A stretch of 64,000 nucleotides of DNA from the NCBI RefSeq assembly GCF_021869535.1, contig NW_026262669.1:1791001-1855000 (forward strand), read 5' to 3'. The notes below the pieces were generated by a model, which saw only the letters and a program-made list of their open reading frames with translations, did no database searches and was not told where the DNA came from. This stretch comes from Mytilus californianus. Taxonomy: Eukaryota; Mollusca; Bivalvia; Mytilida; Mytilidae. Positions 34,185 to 44,962 of the stretch are shown here, piece by piece (position 1 is the stretch's first letter; each line of letters opens with the position of its first letter). Both the position numbers and the translations under genes were made by a program.

Positions 34185-34262
34185 AGAATTGAAAGCTTCT
34201 TTCGTAATTTTATTTTGGTGTTAAAGCGTTGACCGAAGCACAATTAGCGTACTATGCTTCAT
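34185..34262 (+). repeat. Half-copy of the foldback element
   Basis: GAAAGCTTCTTTCGTAATTT, TATTTTGGTGTTAAAGCG and TTGACCGAAGCACA match one arm of the element at 17967-18101. The other arm is absent or unrecognisable. Confidence 0.6.
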
Positions 34263-34444
34263 ACTAAATAGGTGCAATCCTGGTATCTTTTGCGATTTTT
34301 ACAACCACTGTGTTGATACCATTGCTGATGGTGTTTCGTCACCGGAGGTTATCACCAGCCCATTACTGTAGTCATCATTTTTTCTTGACATGGAATATCA
34401 TTGATATGCTCATTTTTTGTAAATTTTCTGTTTACTTAATGCTA

Positions 34445-34650
34445 AATTATTCGAAACACTGAGGGTTTTCTACTCCCAAGCAAAGACTGTCATAGCCGTA
34501 TTTGGCACAACTTTTCGGAATTTTCGGTTTTTAATGCTTTTCAACTTCGTTTTTGATTTAGCTTTCAATTGATTTGTTTCTAGCGCCACTGAAAAGTCTT
34601 ATGTAGACGAAACGTGCGTCTAGTGTACCAAATTATAAGTCTGTTATTTT
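34445..34650 (-). repeat. Dispersed repeat, family C, inverted
   Basis: Read on the + strand: ATTTGGCACAACTTTTCGGA, TTCAACTTCG, AAAGTCTTATGTAGACGAAA and CGTGCGTCTAGTGTACCAAA, which is the complement of family C. Confidence 0.8.
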
Positions 34651-35210
34651 TGATTGCTGTTTTTTTTTGACAATAATTGTGATAAATTTCTTACGGAATA
34701 GCTGTGTATTGTGTTAAAAACCTAAAACTTGACCAAGAAAAGTCATGGGACCCAATATATTTAAGGGCGATGAATCCCAAATAGATACACACACATAAAA
34801 ACAGTTTTTTCCAGGAATAACGTATTTAAAAAATATTTTCAAAGCATTGTCGTAACGGGGCAAAACTTTGGTATTTAATTCACAGTCTTTAAAAAAAGAT
34901 TCTAGCCTATAAGAAAGGTAACCACTTGTAAAATCATTTTAAAACTGTTTCTATGGTTTTATGTATGGTACATTTACAAACTTAAAAGAAATCAAATACA
35001 CGTGCCGCCTTCAATTTCTGAATTTAAAAAAACCCTAATGACTCTACTTTCTGGTGCAAAAGAAACTTGCTATATTTAACTTCCGGTGAAATGGAGATGC
35101 ATGGATTAGCTGGTAGTGACACGTTGTTTTAACAGTCGGCATAACAGAGACGTCGGGTACAACGTTCGGTGCAGCAGAAGCGTGTGGTTTACCTTACAGT
35201 GTAACAATGA
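34651..35210. other. Intergenic, nothing recognised
   Basis: No supportable feature. Confidence 0.4.
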
Positions 35211-35552
35211 GGTGTTATTTAATTTCTATGGTAACAGAGACTTGTGATTTAATTTCTATGGTAAAGAGACTTGTGATTTGATTTCTATGGTAACAGAGAC
35301 TTGTGATTTAATTTCTATGGTAACAGAGACTTGTGATTTAACTTCTATGGTAACTGAGACTTGTGATTTAACTTCTATGGTAACTGAGACTTATGATTTA
35401 ACTTCTATGGTAACAGAGACTTATGATTTAACTTCTATGGTAACAGAGACTTATGATTTAATTTCTGTGGTAACAGAGACTTGAAATTTAGTTTCTATAG
35501 TAACAGAGACTTGTGATTTAATTTCTATGGCAACAGAGACTTATGATTTGAC
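35211..35552. repeat. 30-bp minisatellite, about 11-12 copies
   Basis: TTTCTATGGTAACAGAGACT then TGTGATTTAA repeats every 30 bp, with one copy shortened (GGTAAAGAGAC). The 68-codon + frame has a ten-residue period and is not taken as a gene. Confidence 0.95.
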
Positions 35553-35855
35553 TTCTTTATTAGCATTGTCGTGTTTTATTAATTTTAATGTAGCACAAGA
35601 TATGTTGGTAAGACCTGAGGTTAAAATTCCTGATTAGCATTTGTTGATGTTTGGCTGGCGACTTATGACAATTATAAACGGAATTTGGCGGGGTTGGGAA
35701 CAGACCCCCCCTCCCCCCAAAAAAAACCAAAACAAACAAAAAAACAAACAAAATAAAACCATCTGGGACAGTAACGTAACATCACATCATCAGAACAAAA
35801 TGTAATAATTAGTTGACACAACAGAAAAAACAAAACAAATAAAAGACAAAAGACA

Positions 35856-36039
35856 CACAGTATCGAGCTAAGAGTACTCACAGTATCGAGCTAAGAGTAA
35901 ACACAGTACCGAGCTAAGAGTACTCACAGTATCGAGCTAAGAGTACACACAGTACCGAGCTAAGAGTACTCACAGTATCGAGCTAAGAGTACACACAGTA
36001 TCGAGCTAAGAGTACTCACAGTATCGAGCTAAGAGTACT
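35856..36039. repeat. 23-bp minisatellite, 8 copies
   Basis: CACAGTATCGAGCTAAGAGT plus ACT/AAA/ACA repeats exactly every 23 bp from 35856, with TATC/TACC alternation in some units. Confidence 0.95.
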
Positions 36040-36627
36040 CACAGTTACTGAATTAATAAATAATCATGACCCAACAGACTAAAATGCCAAGCAGTAAACA
36101 TTAAACGGATTTAATGTTGCAACGTCATGAACAGTCTCTTTTATGTGCACTTATATGGATGCTGATGTCGTGGGGTGATTAGCGAGATCCCGGTAACAAG
36201 GAACAGAGTTATTTTGTGGTTGAACTTTCCAGTGTAGTATCTTGGTAGTGTGAAGACAAATAGAATAGCTAAATTGTCCGAATGAATGACCATTTCATCA
36301 AGAAAAAACCCAGAAATGATCATATGATTATCTGGCATAATTTTTATCATCACATTTCTTTGACATCTCTTTGTTTCCAATTTCCAACTTGAATTCAATG
36401 AGGACATCACCATCAGAGTAACTACTACTTCGGTACTTACATGAACATACGGGTATTGTATTTTAAAAATTTAATGTTGCAAAATTTTGGAAATTATTTC
36501 AAATTAACGGGTATATCTCCTTCATTGAAAGGTCTGTTTCCTTTCCTGGTTTTGGCTATATATACTTTTGTCCTTTTTAGATTTTAAGTTTTTCATTTGT
36601 TTTAAATAAAATTTGGATTTTCAAATA
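36040..36627. other. Intergenic, nothing recognised
   Basis: No supportable gene or repeat. Confidence 0.4.
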
Positions 36628-36710
36628 TTTTGGCCTCGAGCATCACTAAAGAGACTTTTATTGTCGAAATGCACATCTGCTCTAGAAAAATTGGTACCGT
36701 TAATGTAACT
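36628..36710 (-). repeat. Dispersed repeat, family C2, inverted
   Basis: GGCCTCGAGCATCACTAAAG, AGAC, TTGTCGAAATGCACATCTGC and AAAAATTGGTACCGTTAATG are the complement of the C2 order at 13094. Confidence 0.65.
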
Positions 36711-36775
36711 ACATTAATGTATCAATATAAGAATAAAAAAGTGTACTATGTTAGCAAACTAGACAGATGTGGATT

Positions 36776-36830
36776 TGAACTTTCGTGGATAGTTGTCTCA
36801 TTGGCAATCATACCCTTATTTTTATATCGT
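36776..36830 (+). repeat. Dispersed repeat, family A, 3' end
   Basis: GTGGATAGTTGTCTCATTGG, CAATCATACC and TTATTTTTATAT: the last 55 bp or so of family A. Confidence 0.8.
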
Positions 36831-37262
36831 TAGTCACGACATGATCTTTAACAAAAAGACCATCGGTATTTCCTGACGAGGTGAGGCTTTTTCTTAGTAC
36901 AAATAAGTTCTATAGAATGTAACTAAGAAACAGACACCAGAAAGAAGTAATATTAAAACCAATACCGAAACCACAATTTTAGTAATGACCAGAGTGATTT
37001 GTATTCTGTTAACCAGATTTCCTTATTAAATTCCACCCTACTCACAAATCATTGATGATACCCTTTTGACAAAAGCCCCGGATATATCAACAAATATAAC
37101 GGTACTTATACACCTATCTTTTCTTTGTTGTAACCGCCTTTGATGCTCCATAACTCAGACATTGGACGATTAACAGGTAAATATAAAAATGTCTGTAAAT
37201 CTAACATGTAAACATCCTATATCTGTATATCAAAGAATAAAAGCACAATGAAAAAGACTCGA
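36831..37262. other. Intergenic, nothing recognised
   Basis: No supportable feature. Confidence 0.4.
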
Positions 37263-37561
37263 AGGGAGCTACCATTTGATTTTTAGGGGGGGGGGGGGGG
37301 GGGGGGGGGGAGGCTAGGATGAACAAGTTTGTCCTGCATTTCTTTTAAGTTGTTATCTCTGGCCTGCCTTTTTATTTTTCACTCTATTCGGTCCTGCCTT
37401 TTTTTATTAGTTTATCCTGACTTTTTACATAAATTGTCATCCTGCCTTTTTTTTTTTGCCAAGTTGCTCATCCTGCCTTTTTTTTACTCAAAACTCCTGT
37501 CTGCCTTTTTTTCAAATTTCATCGTAGCCCCACCTCCCATAAAAATCAATAGTAGCTCCCT
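37263..37561. mobile_element. TIR element with poly-G in its arm, copy 1
   Basis: AGGGAGCTACCATTTGATTT at the left mirrors the right end, ..ATCAATAGTAGCTCCCT. Inside the left arm is a run of 25 G (37286-37310) followed by AGGCTAGGATGAA. The right arm has TTCATCGTAGCCCCACCTCCC, here a decayed C tract. The interior repeats TCCTGCCTTTTTT-type words. A second copy is at 59908-60215. No transposase frame is present. Confidence 0.85.
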
Positions 37562-37779
37562 AAATCTATCCTTGGGATCTGGCATTGTACAAGAGGGATG
37601 TACGTCAGTGACGCAGCAACTCGACGGCAAAAATAACCAAAAAGACATATGAACGGCTACAAACAGTCTCCGACGATAGACTGGTGTCTATACAAGATTT
37701 TAAACTTTAAAATTGTCCTGGGTTTATAAAAGTTGCGAAGAAATATAAACAGAAACAATGATAGACCTGCGATCAACGC
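37562..37779. other. Intergenic
   Basis: Nothing recognised. Confidence 0.4.
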
Positions 37780-37975
37780 CAAACTCTCCAAATAACTTAA
37801 ACCATTAAGATACGACATGAGACCAACGTCAAACTCCAAATAACGTAAACCATTAAGATCCGACATGAGACCAACGCCAAACTCTCCAAATAACGTAAAC
37901 CATTAAGATACGACATGAGACCAACTCCGAACTCTCCAAATAACGTAAACCATTAAGATAATAATATAAACCACT
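37780..37975. repeat. About 50-bp minisatellite, 3-4 copies
   Basis: AAATAACGTAAACCATTAAG, ATACGACATGAGACCAACGC and CAAACTCTCC recur about every 50 bp, with small indels. Confidence 0.9.
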
Positions 37976-38039
37976 CATTAAGATATGACATACGACAACT
38001 ATTGACGAGGCTCCTTTGATCAGGAGCAGTGAAAAGTGA

Positions 38040-38180
38040 CAGATTCAATCAGTTGTTGTAGATCTCAATCCTCTTTTTTCTACTCTTCAACTTCGTACTT
38101 TTTTCGTCCGTTTTAACTTTTGTAGACAAAACGCGCGTATGGCGTACATTTTAATCCTGGTATCTATATGATGGGTTTAT
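38040..38180 (-). repeat. Dispersed repeat, family C, inverted
   Basis: CTTCAACTTCGTACTTTTTT, AACTTTTGTAGACAAAACGC and GCGTATGGCGTAC followed by ATCCTGGTA; the complement of family C. Confidence 0.75.
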
Positions 38181-38347
38181 CAGTAAGCTTAACAAAATGT
38201 ACATACAAGTACATACAATAAAAACCAGTGTGGTATATAATTATGCAATGTCTAGAAAGTTGAAAATAAGATATACAAATATTTTTGCCTATTGTTGAAA
38301 GTTGTTATGTGATTTATCAACTCTTTACTTATAGAACTAAATTTTAA

Positions 38348-38390
38348 ATTAGGCCGTTAGTTTTCGCGTTTGAATTGTTTCACATTTTTA
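38348..38390 (+). repeat. Family A 5' fragment
   Basis: TTAGGCCGTTAGTTTTCGCG then TTTGAATTGTTTCACATTT, comparable with 17188-17225. Confidence 0.65.
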
Positions 38391-38594
38391 TTTTTTGGAA
38401 CTTCCTTAACGCTCTTCTACGTACCTTTTGTTATTTCACTGATCAAGATTTTAAAAAGAGCGAGTTGAGTCGTAAAAAAAACACTTTTAAAACCCCGTCG
38501 CATATTGATATTCCTGTCCTTAGTCAAGAACGCCGTAAGTGGTTGTCTTTAGATATAACCGATACATAAGATATCATAATTTAAAATACAGACC
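38391..38594. other. Unrecognised sequence with a 64-codon open frame
   Basis: The + frame 38375-38569 ends in a hydrophilic stretch containing FKKSELSRKK and a Pro-containing tail. It has no ATG-led structure I trust and no recognised domain. It might be a piece of a degraded element. Confidence 0.25.
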
Positions 38595-38770
38595 ATCAAA
38601 GGTACCAGGCTTATAATTTCGTAAGCCATACTCGCGTTTCGTCTACAAAAGACTCATCAGTGACACTCAAATAAAAAAAGTTCAAGGGCAAAATCAAGAG
38701 CGAAGTTGAAGAGCAATGGGAACCCAAAAATTCCGAAAGGTTTTGGAACAATGTAACCATAGTAACTGTT
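38595..38770 (+). repeat. Dispersed repeat, family C
   Basis: TACTCGCGTTTCGTCTACAA, AAGACTCATCAGTGACACTC and CGAAGTTGAAGAGCAATGGG in order. Confidence 0.8.
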
Positions 38771-40853
38771 ATAACTTAATATTTTTTGTCCTTAAAACAA
38801 TTTGGATTTGGCGTAATATCTTTTGGAGTGTCTATATATAGACTATATACAAATTCTATACATGTTTCATAATTCGCGCAGTTAATTATTTTTCCCAATG
38901 TTAATGGAAAAAAAAACCTAACCAACAAATTCAAAAATACTCTGAGTTTATGGGGAATTCATTTCTCCTGCAACAGACTTCACCAAACAACCGAATGCTA
39001 ATAGCCGATTGCCTGTCTTCAAGCAATTCCCTTTTCATTCAGAATTGTAAGTTCTCTTTCAGTCTAAATTCAGGATTTGCCAGGGCAAATACTTGTGAAT
39101 CTTTTCACTTTGATCAAATCGCCTAGTAAATCTATTGCACGATCTGTACGATATACCATGTTTGTAAAGGATTAAATTTTAATCAATATAAATCCCTGTT
39201 ACGTTTCGATAGGGGTTCAATCACATAACAATCTTACTCATTCGGTCTGATAAAGGTCCAAATCTAAATACCTTCTACCCAATTGAACTGATAAGAAGAT
39301 GTGATATAGTAATTAGACAATCTTAAAAATTCTTCCTTGATCGGTTTCTTATAGATAAACCAAAGAATTATACCGACAACTACTCATCAAAAATAAGCTG
39401 TCAAATATTTTTATTTTACATCTGTAATTAAACTAGGTATATATATAATTACAATGGAAAACAGAAATATTATCATCTTTCACGTCGTAGTATTGAAGAT
39501 CACTTGTGTGGTAGATATTAATATGTAGTATTCTTCTTTCTGAATAATATCGGTATGAAATCAGATCTTTTGTGAAGAGATAGAAATATCAAACTTGTCA
39601 AAACGAGACTTTCATTTACAAAGACATCACTTGTCAAAACGGGACTTTGAATAACATTGAATTACATTGTCATACATGTAACATAGTATCAATTCCCGGA
39701 TGTCATGTGTTTTGTTTTGGATCTTTATGATACATAGACTGTAATATAACCTTTATACAGAAAGAGAAGACACACTTCCAAAAAGAGTATACCCAGAGCG
39801 ATTGGAAGAGTATTAAAGGTGTAAACGTAGGTACCATCCTAAATCATGCATAACTATTTTATGAGTACGAACGAACAAGTGCAAACATACATAAATACAC
39901 AAACACAAACTTTAAAGAATATTCGGTTTTCAGTGATATGTAATTTGACAGTGATGACTTGTTTATATCTTTAAAAATGACGATGAATATAATTCTTAGT
40001 GTTAAAAATTTGAATTGCTAGGTAAAACACGACCATTCCGGAATACTATACATTGCTCTCGGTTTTTGGTTATATAATTTTGTTTATTTACATCTTTGTT
40101 GTTCGTTTTTCACTACTGTCTGTTGTTTACATACACAATTTTGTGAGAAATGGTACAGGGTGTCTCAAGTGTCTCGGGTCTTTTTCGATAATTTGATTCC
40201 TCCATTTTAAAACTTGTCAGGTTAATTTGGTGACTATATCAACGACAATGCTTAAAGTTTCAAATTAATGTTAGTATGCTCAGTCAGGCCATAATAATAG
40301 CGACTATTTTGTCCAGCAAATTGTCAGTACATCCCTAAACACCAAATATAATAAATCTTTTTTCCTTACAACGTCTTTGTGTACTTATCAACAAAATAAA
40401 GTTTAATTGATTTTTCATGAAACTGATTACAACCATTTATAATGGCGAAAGTGACACAAATTTATTTATTGAATCAAACGTGTCGGCAAAAATATTGTGA
40501 AATTTAATAAGTAAAGGGAAAACTGAATGATTCAAAAGATCAAAGGATTAAAAACTTTGTTATAGATTTCAACACTTCATTTTCCCACATTTAAAGAAAG
40601 TAAAAATTTTAGTGATTCATAGAAACAAATTTTCACGTAGAAATTTAATTACTTTTTATTGTAAATTGTTCCTAATTGAAAAAAAATGGCATCTCAATAT
40701 CTGTAATTTCATATATGTAAAGAATTTCATTGGTCAAACAAGTTATCTTATTTTTTGTACGATGCTAGAAAAAAAGTCTCAAATCAGGTATATTTCTTTG
40801 AAACTGACCATGGATACCTACTGTCAGTAGCGTAGGAGATGACTGACCAGTTT
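38771..40853. other. Intergenic, nothing recognised
   Basis: AT-rich, with short open frames only and no repeat family identified. Confidence 0.4.

Positions 40854-40880
<27 letters not shown>
40854..40880 (+). repeat. Poly-G run (27 G)
   Basis: An uninterrupted G tract without the AGGGAGCTACC arm seen at the two TIR elements, so it is a separate homopolymer. Confidence 0.9.
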
Positions 40881-40884
<4 letters not shown>

Positions 40885-41016
40885 ACTTCTAAAAGTGGTA
40901 AACCCCTTTAAAAACTATTCTATAGTCTTAGAGTGTAGAAGTTAGTCATTTTATTGTTTTATCTTCAATAAGTTTCAAAAAATGGACGCAGGTTGGGGAG
41001 GATGTGGGAAAATTAG

Positions 41017-41328
41017 TTTTGCTATGACAAACGGGACGATTTCAACTTCCCAATTATCAATTTCCCATTTCTCAGCAGTAACATACCCTCTGCCCCTTCG
41101 TATGGTGTTTACATATCTCAGTTGATACGTTATGCTCGTGCATGTTCACACTATACGGACTTCATATACAGGAGTGTGCTCCTTACGCAGAAACTGCTCC
41201 TACAAAGTTATGAGGAGAAAAGATTAAAAATGACACTCCGTAAATTTTATGGACACCATCACGAATTGGTTGATCCATACGACGTGTCTATGTCCAAACT
41301 AACTAAGGACATTTTTACCACGTCTTAG
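41017..41328 (+). pseudogene. 5'-truncated non-LTR retrotransposon reverse transcriptase, C-terminal remnant
   Basis: About 103 codons are open up to a TAG. They carry FCYDKRDDFNFPI, NFPFLSSNIPSAPSYGVYIS, QLIRYARACSHYTDF and RKFYGHHHELVDPYDVSMSK in order. I recognise this block as the C-terminal end of invertebrate LINE-type reverse-transcriptase proteins, of which the full form is many hundreds of residues. The frame is closed by a stop (41014-41016) immediately upstream, and no catalytic YxDD region is present, so this is a dead 5'-truncated copy. The following sequence to about 41600 may be its 3' UTR. Confidence 0.8.
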
Positions 41329-41600
41329 ATTGTGGTTTGCCATTACGTCGTCTGATCTTTTAAGCACCGAACGTGACCTATTCCCGATTGTGACTGTTTT
41401 GCTGAGTGTGAATTCGCATTGCTATAAGACGTGTCACGGTATTTTGCTATCCAAAATTTTTGTATTTAGTTTTGATGTTATATTTGTTATTGTTAAATGT
41501 CTTATCGTTTGTAGTTGTATTTCTTACTTTTTTCTGTTCTATTCGTGTGTGAGTGTAAAGATAATTTATCACCCAGTTCATTTATAAGATTTTAGTTTGG
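41329..41600 (+). mobile_element. Probable 3' UTR of the truncated retrotransposon
   Basis: Follows the RT remnant directly. The boundary is not defined and there is no clear poly(A) or tandem tail. Inference from position only. Confidence 0.35.
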
Positions 41601-42029
41601 GTCAACTAAACTTACACTATGTATTTGGTTTTCAGCTTGATTTAGAAGAAATACCGACATAGCTAGATAAAACAATCAATTATCTAATTACTAACACAAT
41701 TAATATTAATAAGCATTGTAATTTTCATTGTTATTAGATACATGTAATATCAGTATTACAAACCTAATCTTGAACTCTATCCTATTTTTGGGAAATTTTT
41801 AGAAATTTACCTGTGACGTCACTTTTGTGCGTCGATCTATTCGGCTGTGCTGTTTTTATGTGCTGATCTAGGTTGTTTTACGTATTCGTTTTTATTCTGT
41901 AGTTAGTAACCACTTCGGTGTTAACATGTATATCAATTATATGGTCATTTTTAAATTTTATAAATTTACTGTTTGCAAAAATATGAATTATTCTAAATAC
42001 TAAATATTTTCTTATCCCAGGCAGATAAC
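41601..42029. other. Intergenic, nothing recognised
   Basis: A TGACGTCA (CRE-type) octamer lies near 41814. No gene was seen. Confidence 0.35.
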
Positions 42030-42125
42030 CTAGCCGTATTTGGCACAACTTTTTGGAATTTTGGGTCATCAATGCTCTTTATCTTTAGGCCTGGCACCTT
42101 TGATAACTATTAGCTTGTCGTAATG
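42030..42125 (-). repeat. Family C fragment with internal deletion
   Basis: GCCGTATTTGGCACAACTTT and TTGGAATTTTGGGTCATCAA are family C (inverted), followed abruptly by GGCCTGGCACCTTTGATAAC. Confidence 0.6.
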
Positions 42126-42235
42126 TTCTATTGTATTGTTTATTTGTGTGTTTCTCTGTCCTGTATGTTCTTCCATTTATTTGTATTGTAGTCCTGTCAT
42201 GTAATGTTGTCATTTTAGTGTTATATTAAACATTG

Positions 42236-42500
42236 CCATTAAAGCGGGAGGTTTGGCTAGCCACAAAACCAGGTTCAACCCACCATTTTTTTTTAAATGT
42301 CCTGTACCAAGTCAGGAAAATGGCTATTGTTATCTTATAGTTTGTTTCTGTGTGTGTTGCATTTTAGTGTTTCTGTTGTTTCTTTGTTCTCCTCTTATAT
42401 TTGATGTGTTTCCATGAGTTTTAGTTTGTAACCCGGATTTGTTTTTTCTCAATCGATTTATGAATTTCGAACAGCGGTATACTACTGTTGCCTTTATTTG
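42236..42500 (+). repeat. Dispersed repeat, family G
   Basis: GCGGGAGGTTTGGCTAGCCA, AACCAGGTTCAACCCACCAT, CCTGTACCAAGTCAGGAAAA, and then TAACCCGGATTTGTTTTTTC and ACAGCGGTATACTACTGTTG. The first part recurs at 59645-59730. Confidence 0.75.
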
Positions 42501-43115
42501 CCACCCTCTATTTGAAAAGGTGATGGATTTTTCACATTGCCCCGGCTCCTATGCTTGTGCCAACTTTAATGCATGCATGGAATACTTTTTTTAAATGTAG
42601 AAATTGTCTTCATATTAATCAGTCTTGGCCCTTGTTTTATCAAACCAACCATTGCTGGTTTTTTTTAGGTAGTCATTTTCTTCATATTAAACAAAATTAT
42701 AGTTATAATCATAATAGCAGAAACAATGTTTTAGTCGCTGTTATAGTATCAGGTCAATTTAAAAGAAGGATAGTTGTTTACGATACCTTCTTATTTTTAT
42801 ATTAGTAAGTATTGCAAATCTTTTGCAGTATCCGTTTATACTTTTGCAGATTGTTTCGAATCAGAACTCGAAATATTTCTTATAGATTAATATCTTAGTT
42901 TTAGATGTGTTTATAATGTTGTTGGGTTGTTGTCTTTTTGATAGATACCACACATCACCTTTATTCATAGTACATATGGTCATTGATTGTTAATATACCT
43001 TGGAATAATTATTTTTCACTATTATTCTAGAACGACTAGTTGAGTCGGATTTTTCAATGACTACAACACAAAGAAACAGCCTACCAGTAAAATTGTCTAA
43101 AATGCTGCATATTTA
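42501..43115. other. Intergenic, nothing recognised
   Basis: An 84-codon frame (42551-42805) shows no domain. Confidence 0.4.
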
Positions 43116-43146
<31 letters not shown>

Positions 43147-43159
43147 AAAAAAAAAAAAA
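43116..43159. repeat. Poly-C run joined to poly-A run
   Basis: About 21 C are followed directly by 23 A. Such tracts are prone to length change and to assembly error. Confidence 0.9.
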
Positions 43160-43975
43160 CCTCCATCAGATTTTGATTTGACCATTGAAGTATAATACTT
43201 CCATAATTTGACTCAACCACAGAGTGAACCCACAACCTTACCAGTAATCGATGCGTGCACGTTAGCGCGAAACCGTACACTTATTATATGCTCTGTGATT
43301 ATGTAATGTCCGTGCCTCTATTTTCAGCAAGTTACAATTTGATAATGTTCTAATCAACATACTTATCAAGGACTTTTTTTGGCAAAAAAAAAAAACAAAA
43401 AAAAAACAACCTTTATGTATATATCTGGGTTACCAGTATATAGTGAGCCATATGAACGACAAAAACAAACTGACAAAAAAATAAAAAAAAATATACAGAA
43501 ACAATTTTTGTTAGCTTTTCCCTCTGAGTACAACTATATCTCACAGCATGGGACACCATTTGTAACAACGATGACACGTCTTTTTACGACGCTATTGACA
43601 AAAGATCGAAGGGTTGTGTTGAAAACCAATTATCACATGGAAGATAATGACCGTATAAACACTGGACTTTTCTTTGACTAAAACACTTAATTTATACAAT
43701 AACTTGTACAAATATTTTGTTGAAAATGATAGCTTTTGATGAATCCTTACCAATTTTGTCGACAAAAGAAGATCAAAGTATTTCACACCCTTCAATCATT
43801 TTACTTTTGTCAGCTTAGAGAAGAAATATTTTTGTGAAGTTTAAGATAATCAAAAGATCAAGTAAGGAAAACGGGTTTGTAATTAAAATAAAACAGTAAA
43901 ACTGCTGGTATAAAGTGGTCAGAGGGTGACAGCAAGGACACAGAGAGGTGAAGAGTGACAGTCGCAGAACACTAG
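43160..43975. other. Intergenic, nothing recognised
   Basis: A 100-codon frame (43379-43681) begins in a Lys-rich A tract. No domain was recognised. Confidence 0.4.
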
Positions 43976-44300
43976 AAAATAAAATCCTGTCATTTATGAG
44001 GTTCTGGATGGGGTTTACAGCATAGAGAATTTTGACAATGAGTCAGAACACCAGAAAATAAAATCTTTTCATTTATGAGGGTCTGGATGGGTTAACAAAT
44101 TAGAGAACAATGGACCAAGGGACCAAAGTACAAAAAAAAAAAAAAAGAATAGAGAATAATGAGGTGCTGAATTTAAAGAATAGAGAATAATGAGGTTCTA
44201 AATTTAAAGAATAGAGAATAATGGGGTGCTTAAGAATAGAGAATAGAAGGAAAAACATTAAAAGAATAGAAAACAATTACATAAAAATTTAAAGAATACA
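43976..44300. repeat. Mixed short repeats (about 86-bp pair, then about 37-bp units)
   Basis: AGAAAATAAAATC, ATTTATGAGG and TCTGGATGGG occur twice, at about 43970 and 44050. Then AAAGAATAGAGAATAATGAG followed by GTGCTGAATTT repeats about three times to 44230. Confidence 0.75.
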
Positions 44301-44394
44301 GAAATAAAGGCCCCCTATCCAGACCCTCTGTCATTTACAGGAAATTAGGGGAATCCCATATGCCCCGCCCTGTCATTTAATCGTGCTGTTTCGA

Positions 44395-44480
44395 TTGCAA
44401 TCAGACATGAGACACCTATCAATATAAAGAGGAAACGACAAGGAAATAAATGTCTATACAATGCAGCCTTGAACAATGGG
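44395..44480 (-). repeat. Dispersed repeat, family A, inverted
   Basis: GATTGCAATCAGACATGAGA, GCAGCCTTGAACAATGGGCA and AAACCATACCGTA are the complement of the family A order. Confidence 0.65.
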
Positions 44481-44787
44481 CAAAACCATACCGTAGTGTA
44501 AGATATAAAATTCCTGAAATAATTAAATGTGAAACAGTGCAAAAGAGAAAGGTAACATCCTGATTTAAGCTATTTTTAATCAGGATGAAATCTCCTTAGT
44601 TTATGTGAAAATGTAGAGGTGCTTTAGTAGAGCTTTCAATGTTTTCGTTGATTTTCTTCAAAAACCTGTTGTTGTATCAGGTCACTCTGTTTGACCTGAC
44701 CCGTCATCGTTTGCTATCTATAAGATATGTTTGTTTCATAGAATTATGTGAAAAGCAGCAGTTTTCTATAATGTGTCCGTCTGAAGC

Positions 44788-44868
44788 GGACAAATCTACT
44801 AGTCAAAAGGCTTAGTCTCAATAGATCGCAGTGAGGTGGCTGCTCTACTAAGTACGACACCCCGACAG
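44788..44868 (-). rRNA. Fragment of the 28S rRNA 3' end (antisense)
   Basis: On the - strand it reads GTCGGGGTGTCGTACTTAGT, AGAGCAGCCACCTCACTGCG, ATCTATTGAGACTAAGCC and then a tail to GATTTGTCC. I recognise this as the conserved terminal segment of metazoan 28S rRNA (compare human GTCGGGGTTTCGTACGTAGC, then CTGCGATCTATTGAAAGTC). Only about 80 bp is present and no other rRNA sequence adjoins it. It cannot be a working rRNA gene. It may be a retroposed piece, or the rRNA-derived part of a SINE. Confidence 0.75.
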
Positions 44869-44921
44869 AGAGATAGAAAGAATAAAAAACTGGCATTTCA
44901 ACATGAAGTATAATAATATAG

Positions 44922-44962
44922 AGGCGAACGATACCAAAGAGTTATGGGTTTGGAATCTCGGC
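44922..44962 (-). repeat. Short family D fragment, inverted
   Basis: GAGGCGAACGATACCAAAGA followed by GTTATGGGTTTGGAATCTCG resembles the complement of the family D 3' end, weakly. Confidence 0.4.

Noticed and set aside
35856-36039. CRISPR-like array (23-bp repeats)
   Set aside because: Repeats are directly adjacent without unique spacers, and the genome is eukaryotic; it is a minisatellite.
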